From: Bordetella parapertussis | GTDB taxonomy: Bacteria; Pseudomonadota; Gammaproteobacteria; Burkholderiales; CAIKXV01 | Reading direction: 5' to 3' | DNA length: 11,149 nucleotides | Assembly: GCA_945877995.1 (NCBI GenBank) | Contig: CAMDXD010000094.1 | Coordinates: forward strand, 1 to 11,149 | Part shown: positions 1 to 7,191 of the stretch, in pieces | How the letters are laid out: each line of letters opens with the position of its first letter | How positions within the stretch are numbered: the first letter of the stretch is position 1 | The notes under the pieces: generated by a model | What the model was told of the DNA's origin: nothing | Seen by the model: the letters and a program-made list of their open reading frames with translations, nothing else | Database searches by the model: none | Position numbers and translations under genes: made by a program

Positions 1-754
<754 letters not shown>

Positions 755-768
<14 letters not shown>

Positions 769-1288
769 GGGGGCGCCGGTGGCCTCGCCGGCGCCCATCG
801 CCGACACCTCGCGCCGCTTCCGGCTGCCAGTGCGTGTCTACTACCAGGATACCGATGCCGGCGGCGTCGTGTTCCATGCCGCCTACCTGAGCTTCTTCGA
901 GCGGGCGCGCACCGAGTTCCTGCGCTCGATCGGCTTCGACATCGGCCGGCTCGCCGCCGAGGGCGTGCTGTTCGCGCTGCACCGCCTCGAGATGGAATTC
1001 CTCAGGCCGGCGCGGCTCGACGACGCGCTCGAGGTCACGGCCGCGGTCGGCCAGCTCGGCCGCACATCCGCCCGCTTCGTGCAGACCGTCGAACAGGCCG
1101 ACGGCACGATCGCGACGCAGGCCACGCTGTCGCTGGTGTGCGTGTCCGTGGCACGCTTCCGACCGATGGGCATTCCGGAACCGCTGCGCGCGGCGCTCGA
1201 ATCATGGACACTTCCCCCCGGCGACAGCGGCGCACCCCGCGCCGGATCCGGCGCCGCAACGAATGACGGAGCGAAATCGACAGGATGA
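755..1288 (+). CDS. ybgC: YbgC family acyl-CoA thioesterase, Tol-Pal operon
   Basis: A hot-dog-fold acyl-CoA thioesterase, the cytoplasmic protein encoded at the head of most tol-pal operons. Seen: the family signature YYQDTDAGGVVFHAAY at residues 29-44, where D34 aligns with catalytic D18 of E. coli YbgC, followed by FFERARTEFLR. At 177 aa it is longer than the usual 130-150. About 16 extra residues precede the fold, and a Gly/Ala/Ser-rich tail from about residue 152 looks disordered. The ATG at 755 overlaps ruvB by 14 nt. A shorter start cannot be excluded, but no other ATG precedes the core. The stop overlaps tolQ as ATGA, implying translational coupling. Its physiological link to Tol-Pal is still debated for the family. 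Confidence 0.94.
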
Positions 1289-1959
1289 ACGTGACCCAGG
1301 ACATGTCGGTATGGGGGCTGGTCGCGAACGCGAGCCTCTTCGTGCAGCTGGTGATGCTCGGGCTGCTGCTCGCATCGCTGCTGTCATGGTGGTACATCTT
1401 CCGCAAGGCCTTCGTGCTGCGCCAGGCGAAGGCGGACACCGAAGCCTTCGAGCGCGACTTCTGGAGCGGCGGCGACCTGAACAGCCTTTATCAGGTGGCC
1501 GCTGCGGCGAAGCATCGTGCCGGCAGCCTCGAGCGCATCTTCGAGGCCGGCTTCCGCGAGTTCAGCAAGATGAAGCGCCCGCCAGGCACGGATCGCAGTG
1601 CCGCGATCGACGGCACGCGCCGGGCGATGAGCGCGACCTACCAGCGCGAGATGGATGCACTGGAAGACAACCTGGCCTTCCTCGCCTCCGTCGGCTCGGT
1701 CGCCCCCTACATCGGCCTGCTCGGCACCGTCTGGGGGATCATGCATGCGTTCATGGGCCTGTCGACCGTGGCGCAGGCAACGCTGTCGCTGGTCGCTCCG
1801 GGCATCGCCGAGGCCCTGATCGCCACCGCGATGGGCCTGTTCGCGGCCATCCCGGCGGTGCTCGCATACAACCGCTTCAGCTACGACATCGACCGGCTCG
1901 CGGTGCGCTTCGAGAGCTTCATGGAAGAGTTCACCAACATCATGCAGCGGCAGGGCTGA
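1285..1959 (+). CDS. tolQ: Tol-Pal system proton channel subunit TolQ
   Basis: Inner-membrane stator subunit, homologous to ExbB and MotA, that forms the proton-driven motor with TolR and energises TolA. Seen: 224 aa with three predicted membrane spans at about residues 15-39, 131-156 and 166-195. A large cytoplasmic loop lies between spans 1 and 2. The family segments PYIGLLGTVWGIM and APGIAEALIATAMGL are intact. T148 and T181 correspond to the pore threonines T145 and T178 of E. coli TolQ. The start is fixed by the ATGA overlap with ybgC. After the stop, 28 nt separate it from tolR; this gap contains a 9-codon mini-ORF, described separately. The length is normal for the family. Confidence 0.97.
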   Translation: MNVTQDMSVWGLVANASLFVQLVMLGLLLASLLSWWYIFRKAFVLRQAKADTEAFERDFWSGGDLNSLYQVAAAAKHRAGSLERIFEAGFREFSKMKRPPGTDRSAAIDGTRRAMSATYQREMDALEDNLAFLASVGSVAPYIGLLGTVWGIMHAFMGLSTVAQATLSLVAPGIAEALIATAMGLFAAIPAVLAYNRFSYDIDRLAVRFESFMEEFTNIMQRQG

Positions 1960-1961
1960 AC

Positions 1962-1991
1962 ATGGCCTTCCTCCGGGGCGCAGCGCGATGA
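1962..1991 (+). other. Possible coupling mini-ORF between tolQ and tolR (9 aa)
   Basis: Seen: an ATG two bases after the tolQ stop opens a frame encoding MAFLRGAAR. It ends at a TGA that overlaps the tolR ATG (ATGA, 1988-1991). An AGGG lies 6 nt before its ATG, whereas tolR itself has no well-placed Shine-Dalgarno. The inference is that ribosomes ending tolQ could reinitiate here and be delivered to the tolR start. The peptide is probably not itself functional, and chance is a real alternative. Confidence 0.25.
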
Positions 1992-2419
1992 GCACTTCGA
2001 TCCGCAAGCGGCGGCCGCGCCGCATGATGAACCAGATCAACGTCGTGCCCTACCTCGACGTGATGCTGGTGCTGCTGGTGATCTTCATGGTGACCGCGCC
2101 GCTGACCAACCCTGGCCAGATCGAGCTGCCTTCGGTGGGGCAATCGCTGACGGCGCCGGCACTGCCGATCGAGGTGACGATCAAGGCCGACCGTGCGCTC
2201 GCCGTGCGCGACCGGGCGCTGGGCGGGCCCGAGCGTGAACTGTCGAAAGCCGAACTGGTGAAGTTCATCCAGGGCCTGCAGTCGACTGCGCCCGACCGGC
2301 CCGTGGTGATCGCGGCGGACAAGGCGGTACGCTACGAGGCGGTGCTCGAAGTGATGGACCTGCTGCAGCAGAGCCAGGTGAAGCGGGTAGGCCTGCTCGC
2401 CAGGCCGCACGCGCCCTGA
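1988..2419 (+). CDS. tolR: Tol-Pal system protein TolR
   Basis: Single-span inner-membrane partner of TolQ in the ExbD/TolR family. It supplies the protonatable aspartate of the motor and a periplasmic domain that contacts the cell wall and TolA. Seen: 143 aa with a basic N-terminus (RKRRPRR), then INVVPYLDVMLVLLVIFMV. D24 in this span corresponds to the essential D23 of E. coli TolR. A periplasmic domain of about 100 residues follows, including the ending DLLQQSQVKRVGLLARP. The ATG at 1988 is the only start that leaves the basic segment and membrane span in normal positions. The preceding sequence lacks a good Shine-Dalgarno, so translation may depend on coupling to tolQ. Confidence 0.96.
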   Translation: MSTSIRKRRPRRMMNQINVVPYLDVMLVLLVIFMVTAPLTNPGQIELPSVGQSLTAPALPIEVTIKADRALAVRDRALGGPERELSKAELVKFIQGLQSTAPDRPVVIAADKAVRYEAVLEVMDLLQQSQVKRVGLLARPHAP

Positions 2420-2424
2420 GTCCG

Positions 2425-2508
2425 ATGGCGATGATCTGCAGCCGGGCTTGGCGTGAGGCATGGCATATCGCGCATGCCCGGCGAGCGGGTGCGGCATGGC
2501 GCCGATGA
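2425..2508 (+). other. Possible coupling mini-ORF between tolR and tolA (27 aa)
   Basis: Seen: an ATG five bases after the tolR stop opens a 27-codon frame, distinct from that of tolA. Its TGA (2506-2508) overlaps an in-frame tolA ATG at 2505 as ATGA. The peptide is Arg/Ala/Trp-rich and resembles nothing I know. The layout repeats that of the tolQ-tolR gap, so I infer a translational relay rather than a functional peptide. Only a weak GAG lies upstream of its ATG. Confidence 0.22.
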
Positions 2509-3401
2509 TCCGGGCCGGTGCGCAGCATCCGCTGCAGCCTGTTCGCGGGGAGCCGAAGGCACTGCTCGCGGGCGTGCTCGCGCTGCTCGTGCACCTGGTT
2601 GCCTTGGTCGCGCTGACCTATGGGTTCCACATCCAGACCCGGCGCAACGAACCGGTCTCCGCCGAGTTGTGGGCGGCGCTGCCGCCGCCCGCGGCAGTCG
2701 TGAAGCCGGCGCCTGCGCTGGCCGAACCCGAACCCGAGCCTGCGCCGAAGCCGTTGCCGCGGCCCGAGCCGAAGCCCGAGCCGAAGCCCGAGCCGAAGCT
2801 GGTGCCGAAATCGCCGCCCGAGCCAAAAGAGGTGCCTGCCAAGGCCCAGCCCAGGGTCGACATCGAGCTGAAGGCGAAGGAGGCGGCGAAGGCGAAGGCG
2901 AAGCAGGCCGAAGACGATCGGCGCATGCTCGAGGAGGCGAAGCAGCGCGAGGCTGAAAAGGCGAAGGCGCAGGCGCAGGCCGACGCCAAGGCGAAGGCGC
3001 AGGCGGACGCCAGGGCGCAGAAAGAGGCACTGGCCACGCAGGCGGAGGCCGATCGTATCCGGCGCGAACAGGATGAGCTCACGCGTCGGGCAGCCGAGGC
3101 TGCAGCGAGCGCCCAGGCCAAGGTGCTTGCTTCGCACATCGACAAGATCCGGGGCAAGGTGCGTCGCTTCATCGTCGAACCGCCTGGTGTACCCCCGAGC
3201 GCGACGGCCGAGTTCGACGTGGTGCTGATCCCCGGCGGCGACGTGCTGTCGGTGAAGCTGCGCCGTTCCAGCGGCAATGCGCTGTATGACGAGGCCGTGG
3301 AGCGCGCGATCATGCGTGCGCAGCCGCTGCCGATCCCGCCCGAGCCCCAGTTATTTCCGCAATTTCGTACACTATTGTTGCAGTTCAGGCCCCAGGAATG
3401 A
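2505..3401 (+). CDS. tolA: Tol-Pal system protein TolA
   Basis: Inner-membrane protein that spans the periplasm and transmits TolQR energy to TolB and Pal. Numbering is from the ATG at 2505 (298 aa): basic N-terminus, membrane span at about 19-41 with H30 matching the motor-contacting H22 of E. coli TolA, and a Pro/Glu/Lys segment at 60-116 containing repeated PEPK. A Lys/Ala/Glu-rich helical domain runs about 117-205, and a TolA/TonB-like C-terminal domain covers 209-298 (KIRGKVRRFIVEPPG, FDVVLIPGGDVLSVKLRRSS, SGNALYDEAVERAI). In-frame ATGs at 2460 and 2496 are alternatives. I prefer 2505 because it puts the membrane span at the normal distance and sits in an ATGA overlap with an upstream mini-ORF. 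None of the three has a convincing ribosome binding site. Confidence 0.93.
   Translation: MIRAGAQHPLQPVRGEPKALLAGVLALLVHLVALVALTYGFHIQTRRNEPVSAELWAALPPPAAVVKPAPALAEPEPEPAPKPLPRPEPKPEPKPEPKLVPKSPPEPKEVPAKAQPRVDIELKAKEAAKAKAKQAEDDRRMLEEAKQREAEKAKAQAQADAKAKAQADARAQKEALATQAEADRIRREQDELTRRAAEAAASAQAKVLASHIDKIRGKVRRFIVEPPGVPPSATAEFDVVLIPGGDVLSVKLRRSSGNALYDEAVERAIMRAQPLPIPPEPQLFPQFRTLLLQFRPQE
2763..2798 (+). repeat. Three tandem 12-bp repeats in tolA (PEPK units)
   Basis: Seen: three perfect head-to-tail copies of cccgagccgaag at 2763-2774, 2775-2786 and 2787-2798, each encoding Pro-Glu-Pro-Lys. They form the core of the TolA proline-rich periplasmic segment. Copy-number change would stay in frame and only lengthen or shorten this rod. 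Confidence 0.9.
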
Positions 3402-3433
3402 GCCGTCGTGGATTTTTTTCGACGCGCCTGGCC

Positions 3434-3450
3434 CCGGATGCCACATCCGG
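3434..3450 (+). promoter_or_regulatory. Perfect 7-bp hairpin between tolA and the probable tolB start
   Basis: Seen: ccggatg (3434-3440), loop cca, catccgg (3444-3450), a perfect 7-bp stem with a 3-nt loop. It lies 33 nt after the tolA stop and 37 nt before the ATG at 3488. No T-run follows, so it is not a Rho-independent terminator. It might protect the tolB message or modulate its initiation; this role is inference only. Confidence 0.4.
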
Positions 3451-3487
3451 CCGTTCAATGCCTGCAGTCACGCTAGACTTCCCACCC

Positions 3488-4849
3488 ATGCACATACCGA
3501 TGGTCTCAATAAAGGCGCACCCCGCCGCGCCGCGGCTGAGTCTCCCGCAGCCGATCACCGGGGTCTTCCTGTCGCTGCTCGCAGCGTTGCTGGTGCTGCT
3601 GCAACCCGTGCTGGCACCGTCGGCATCGGCCCAGCTCAAGATCGAGATCACCGGCGCCGGCGCCAGCCAGTCGCCGATCGCCATCGTGCCGTTCGCGGGC
3701 GAGGACCGGCTCGCGCAGGCGCTGACGCCGGTGATCATCGCCAACCTGCAGCGCAGCGGCCTGTTCCGGATGATCGACGCGCAGGACATCCGGCCGCTCC
3801 CCGTGCAGCCTTCCGATCTCCGCTACCCCGATTTCAGTTCACGGGGCGCCGATGCGGTGGTGATCGGTTCGACCAGCCCGTTGCCCGATGGGCGGGTGGA
3901 GGTGCGCTTCCGCCTGATGGATGTCGCGAAGCAGGCGCAACTTGCCGGCTTCAGCTACACGGTGAACCCGGGGCAACTGCGCCTGACCGCCCATCGTATC
4001 TCGGACGCGATCTATGAGCGGCTGACCGGCGATGTCGGCGTGTTCAGCACCAAGATCACCTATGTCGAGCGCCAGGCCAACCGGTTCGAACTGAAGATCG
4101 CCGATGCCGACGGGGCCAATGCGCAGACGGTGCTCGCCTCGAGCGAGCCGATCATCTCGCCCAAATGGTCGCCCGACGGCACCCGCATCGCCTACGTGTC
4201 GTTCGAACGCAAGAAGCCGATCATCTACGTGCAGTCGCTGATCAACGGGTCGCGCATCGTGCTGGCGAACTTCCGTGGCAGCAACAGCGCGCCGGCCTGG
4301 TCGCCCGACGGCAACCGGCTCGCGGTGGTGCTGACCCGCGACGGGCCCTCGCAGGTGTACCTGATCGACGCCGATGGCTCGAATGTCCAGCGCCTCACCA
4401 AATCCAGCGCGATCGACACCGAGCCGGCGTTCACCCCTGACGGGCGTTCGATCCTGTTCACCTCCGACCGTGGCGGCAGCCCGCAGATCTATCGTGTCGG
4501 GGCCGGCGGCGGCGAGGTGGAGCGCCTGACCTTCGAAGGAACCTACAACGTGTCGCCACGGGCGAGCCCCGACGGGCGCAGCTTCACGTTCGTGCAGCGC
4601 ACCGGCGGCCGCTTCAACATCGCCATCCAGGATTTCGCCACGCGCCAGGTGCAGGTCCTGACCGATACCGCCGTCGACGAATCGCCCAGTTTTGCCCCGA
4701 ATGGCCGCATCATCCTCTACGCAACCGAGGTCAGGGGGCGTGGTATCTTGGCCGCAGTGTCCAGCGACGGGCGCGTACGGCAGCGGCTGTCTGCAGGCTC
4801 GAACGACGTGCGCGAGCCTGCATGGGGTCCCCTGTTGAAGCCACAGTGA
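3488..4849 (+). CDS. tolB: Tol-Pal system periplasmic protein TolB
   Basis: Periplasmic beta-propeller that shuttles between TolA and Pal and controls Pal mobility. From 3488 it is 453 aa. Seen: a hydrophobic signal core (FLSLLAALLVLLQPVLA) with cleavage likely after ASA, leaving mature QLKIEITGAG and about 405 residues. An N-terminal domain follows (IAIVPFAGEDRLAQAL, IIANLQRSGLFRMID). Propeller repeats then carry SPKWSPDGTRIAYVSF, APAWSPDGNRLAVVLT, EPAFTPDGRSILFTSDRGGS, SPRASPDGRSFTF and SPSFAPNG. An in-frame ATG at 3398 overlaps the tolA stop as ATGA and would give 483 aa. However, it would place about 50 residues before the signal core, and codons in 3401-3500 lack the G/C-ending bias of the gene. 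Starts at 3488 or 3500 fit better, though neither has a clear ribosome binding site. Confidence 0.93.
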   Translation: MHIPMVSIKAHPAAPRLSLPQPITGVFLSLLAALLVLLQPVLAPSASAQLKIEITGAGASQSPIAIVPFAGEDRLAQALTPVIIANLQRSGLFRMIDAQDIRPLPVQPSDLRYPDFSSRGADAVVIGSTSPLPDGRVEVRFRLMDVAKQAQLAGFSYTVNPGQLRLTAHRISDAIYERLTGDVGVFSTKITYVERQANRFELKIADADGANAQTVLASSEPIISPKWSPDGTRIAYVSFERKKPIIYVQSLINGSRIVLANFRGSNSAPAWSPDGNRLAVVLTRDGPSQVYLIDADGSNVQRLTKSSAIDTEPAFTPDGRSILFTSDRGGSPQIYRVGAGGGEVERLTFEGTYNVSPRASPDGRSFTFVQRTGGRFNIAIQDFATRQVQVLTDTAVDESPSFAPNGRIILYATEVRGRGILAAVSSDGRVRQRLSAGSNDVREPAWGPLLKPQ

Positions 4850-4860
4850 AAGGGAACACG

Positions 4861-5544
4861 ATGATTGAATTGTCGATGCAATCCGGCGCGCATCCGTCCG
4901 CCATCCGTCGCGTGCCTGGCCTGCCGCGCACCGGCCCTCGCGCCGCCTGGGTCGGCATGCTGTGCCTGGCCGTTCTGGGCGGTTGTTCGTCGACGCCGGG
5001 GCCCGAACAGTCGGCCGCGCAGGTCGAGTCGCGCACGATCGGCGAACAGGGCGCGCTGAGCAAGCCCGAGACCGATGCATTGCCGAAGGCGCCGGTCGGC
5101 CAGCCCCCGATCAGCGGTGCGCCGATCGCCACCGACTCGACGCCGTCCGGCCAGTTGCCCGCGGTGTTGCGCGATCCGAAGAGCCTGCTGTCGCGGCGCA
5201 GCGTCTTCTTCGAATACGACAGCAACGCGGTGCGCGACGAGTTCCGCCCGATGATCCAGGCGCATGCCCGCTTCCTGCTCGACAACCCGAAGTTGCGGGT
5301 GACGATCCAGGGCAACACCGACGAACGTGGCAGCCGCGAGTACAACCTCGCCCTCGGCCAGCGCCGGGCCGACGCCGTCCGCCAGGCGATGTCGGTGCTG
5401 GGCGTGACCGAACGCCAGATGGAGCCGGTCAGCCTCGGCGAAGAGCGTTCGCGCGTGACCGGCAGCACCGAAGCAGCCTATGCCGAGAACCGCCGCGCCG
5501 ACATCCTTTACGACGGCGAAGACAAGGCTCCGGCCGGCAAGTGA
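4861..5544 (+). CDS. pal: Peptidoglycan-associated lipoprotein Pal
   Basis: Outer-membrane lipoprotein whose OmpA-like domain binds peptidoglycan and TolB, anchoring the outer membrane at division sites. The ATG at 4861 is chosen because aaaggga sits 6-7 nt upstream; an in-frame ATG at 4822 would overlap tolB and lacks this. Seen: 227 aa with lipobox LGGC and lipidated C42. The +2 residue is Ser, compatible with outer-membrane sorting. A flexible Pro/Ser/Thr-rich linker spans about 45-110. The OmpA-like domain starts near 113 (SVFFEYDSNAVRDEF), with the signature NTDERGSREYNLALGQRRAD at 152-171 and a later AENRRADILY. It is longer than the 173-residue E. coli Pal because of a long signal peptide and linker. 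The stop overlaps the probable cpoB start as GTGA. Confidence 0.96.
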   Translation: MIELSMQSGAHPSAIRRVPGLPRTGPRAAWVGMLCLAVLGGCSSTPGPEQSAAQVESRTIGEQGALSKPETDALPKAPVGQPPISGAPIATDSTPSGQLPAVLRDPKSLLSRRSVFFEYDSNAVRDEFRPMIQAHARFLLDNPKLRVTIQGNTDERGSREYNLALGQRRADAVRQAMSVLGVTERQMEPVSLGEERSRVTGSTEAAYAENRRADILYDGEDKAPAGK

Positions 5545-6497
5545 TCGCAGGCATACCCGCGGTGCGCGCGCCCACGCGCCGCGTGATGGCATGGCTGGTA
5601 TGCGCGGCAGTCGCCGCCAGCCTCGTGCCGGCGGCGAATGCGCAACTGTTCACCGATACCGAGTCGCGCAAGGCGATCGCCGCCCAGCGCGAGACGATCG
5701 CCGCGCAGCAGCAGCAGATCGCCGACCTCACCCGTCAGGCGGGCGAACTCTCGACGCGGATCAACCAGCTCGAGAACGCGCTCAAGGCGCAGTCGCTGCT
5801 GGAAATGCTGAACCAGGTCGAGACGTTGCAGGCCGAAATTCGCGCGCTGCGCGGCCAGCAGGAGGTCCTCGCCAACGCGGTCGATACCGCTACGCGGCGG
5901 CAGCGCGACATGTACATCGACATCGACTCGCGGCTGAAGCGGCTCGAGGCGCCTGCGCCTGGCGCTGCGACTGCTGCGCCGCCGAGCAGTACGCCTGCGG
6001 CATCCGGCGCACCGGCAGTGCCTGCGCCCGCCGGGCCCGCGCCTGCACCCGCGGCCACCGGATCCGCCCAGGCGCCGACTGCGTCCGCCAGTGGCGCCGC
6101 CGCGCCGGCCGGGTCCGACCCGGCCGCAGAGCAGCGTGCCTACGATGCCGCGCACCAGTTGCGCCGCATCGGCAACTTCGCCGGCGCGATCACGGCGTTC
6201 CAGTCGTTCGTGAAGACCTGGCCGAAGAGCCGGCTGGCCCCGGCCGCGCACTACTGGATCGGCGATTCGCATTTCAACCTGCGCGAATTCCGGCTGGCGA
6301 TGACCAGCCAGCGGCAACTGATCGCGACCTGGCCCGACCACGAGAAGGTTCCCGACGCGCTGCTCAACATCGCCAGCTGTCAGGCTGAGCTCGGCGAGAC
6401 GGCCGCCTCGCGCAAGACGCTCGAGGAACTGGTCGCGCGTTATCCGCTGTCCGAAGCCGCCGACCGCGCGAAGCGCAGGCTCGCGCCGCGCAAATGA
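5541..6497 (+). CDS. cpoB: Cell division coordinator CpoB (YbgF)
   Basis: Periplasmic TPR protein that binds TolA and links peptidoglycan synthesis by PBP1B with outer-membrane constriction. The GTG at 5541 is preferred: it overlaps the pal stop as GTGA and keeps arginines (RAPTRR) ahead of the signal core. GTG 5562 is possible; ATG 5586 would leave no positive charge before the core. Seen, 318 aa: signal peptide to about 34 (ANA cleavage), coiled-coil trimerisation region at 40-135 rich in Gln/Leu heptads and ending MYIDIDSRLKRLE, a low-complexity Ala/Pro/Gly/Ser linker at 137-195, then a TolA-binding TPR domain at 197-318 (AYDAAHQLRRIGNFAGAITA, HYWIGDSHFNLREF, ALLNIASCQAELGE). The linker makes it longer than E. 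coli CpoB (263 aa). A 4-nt gap separates it from queE. Confidence 0.93.
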   Translation: MIAGIPAVRAPTRRVMAWLVCAAVAASLVPAANAQLFTDTESRKAIAAQRETIAAQQQQIADLTRQAGELSTRINQLENALKAQSLLEMLNQVETLQAEIRALRGQQEVLANAVDTATRRQRDMYIDIDSRLKRLEAPAPGAATAAPPSSTPAASGAPAVPAPAGPAPAPAATGSAQAPTASASGAAAPAGSDPAAEQRAYDAAHQLRRIGNFAGAITAFQSFVKTWPKSRLAPAAHYWIGDSHFNLREFRLAMTSQRQLIATWPDHEKVPDALLNIASCQAELGETAASRKTLEELVARYPLSEAADRAKRRLAPRK

Positions 6498-6501
6498 CCC
6501 G

Positions 6502-7191
6502 ATGAGTACGCGTCCGGATACGGTCGAAGCACCGGGTTCGACGGGCGCCGCGGTTCGCCTGCGCATCACCGAGATCTTCTTCTCCCTGCAGGGCGAGACG
6601 AGCCGCGTCGGGCTGCCCACCGCCTTCGTGCGCCTGACCGGATGCCCGCTGCGCTGCGGCTACTGCGATACCGCTTATGCGTTCCACGGCGGCCGCATGA
6701 TGGATGTCGATGCAGTGCTGGCCGAAGTGGCCGCCTTCGACGCACACTGGGTCACCGTCACCGGCGGCGAGCCGCTGGCGCAGCGCGCCTGCCTCGACCT
6801 GCTGCGCGCCCTGTGCGACGCGGGGCGGTCGGTATCGCTCGAAACCAGTGGCGCCATCGACATCTCCGCCGTCGACCCCCGGGTGTCGACGATCCTCGAC
6901 ATCAAGACCCCGGGCTCCGGCGAGGCCGCGCGCAACCTCTGGCAGAACCTCGACCGACTTGATCGCCAGGACGAGGTGAAGTTCGTGCTGTGCAGCGAAG
7001 CGGACTACGCGTGGGCGAAGGACATGCTCGAGACGCATGCGATCGCAGCGCGCTGCCCGGTGCTGTTCTCGCCGTCCTTCCACCAGTTGCCGGCCAGCCA
7101 GCTTGCTGAATGGATCCTGCGCGACCGCCTGCCGGTGCGCATGCAGGTGCAACTGCACAAGCAGCTCTGGGGGGAGGCGCAGGGACGATGA
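6502..7191 (+). CDS. queE: 7-carboxy-7-deazaguanine synthase QueE
   Basis: Radical SAM enzyme that converts 6-carboxy-tetrahydropterin to 7-carboxy-7-deazaguanine, the ring-contraction step on the way to preQ0 and queuosine. Seen: 229 aa with EIFFSLQGETSRVG near the N-terminus, the cluster motif GCPLRCGYCDTAY (C48, C52, C55, the CX3CX2C form rather than the atypical spacing of E. coli QueE), TGGEPL at 87-92 for SAM binding, SLETSG and a C-terminal LHKQLWG. The ATG at 6502 is 4 nt after the cpoB stop and has no obvious ribosome binding site, so coupling is likely. The stop overlaps queC as ATGA. The partner genes queD and queF are not in the window. Confidence 0.95.
   Translation: MSTRPDTVEAPGSTGAAVRLRITEIFFSLQGETSRVGLPTAFVRLTGCPLRCGYCDTAYAFHGGRMMDVDAVLAEVAAFDAHWVTVTGGEPLAQRACLDLLRALCDAGRSVSLETSGAIDISAVDPRVSTILDIKTPGSGEAARNLWQNLDRLDRQDEVKFVLCSEADYAWAKDMLETHAIAARCPVLFSPSFHQLPASQLAEWILRDRLPVRMQVQLHKQLWGEAQGR

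Noticed and set aside
2763..3020. Short repeats in tolA as a CRISPR-like array
   Set aside because: The repeats are in-frame coding units with no unique spacers; no CRISPR array is visible anywhere in the window.
2265..3137. Minus-strand frame rich in Arg-Leu repeats opposite tolA
   Set aside because: It is the mirror image of the tolA Pro/Lys/Ala repeats, not a gene.
3413..3419. T7 tract after tolA as a Rho-independent terminator
   Set aside because: No adequate GC stem directly precedes it; the good hairpin at 3434-3450 lies downstream of the T-run.
4962..6497. A 511-codon open frame covering pal in another frame and then cpoB
   Set aside because: Only the part from 5541 is cpoB; the upstream part is an Arg-rich antiphase reading of pal, typical of GC-rich shadow frames.
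6490..6510. preQ1 riboswitch ahead of queE
   Set aside because: Only 4 nt separate cpoB and queE, and no aptamer-like fold is possible outside coding sequence.
5508..6620. Long minus-strand open frame opposite cpoB and queE
   Set aside because: Its translation is Arg/Gly-rich and low in complexity, and it lies antisense to two well-identified genes.
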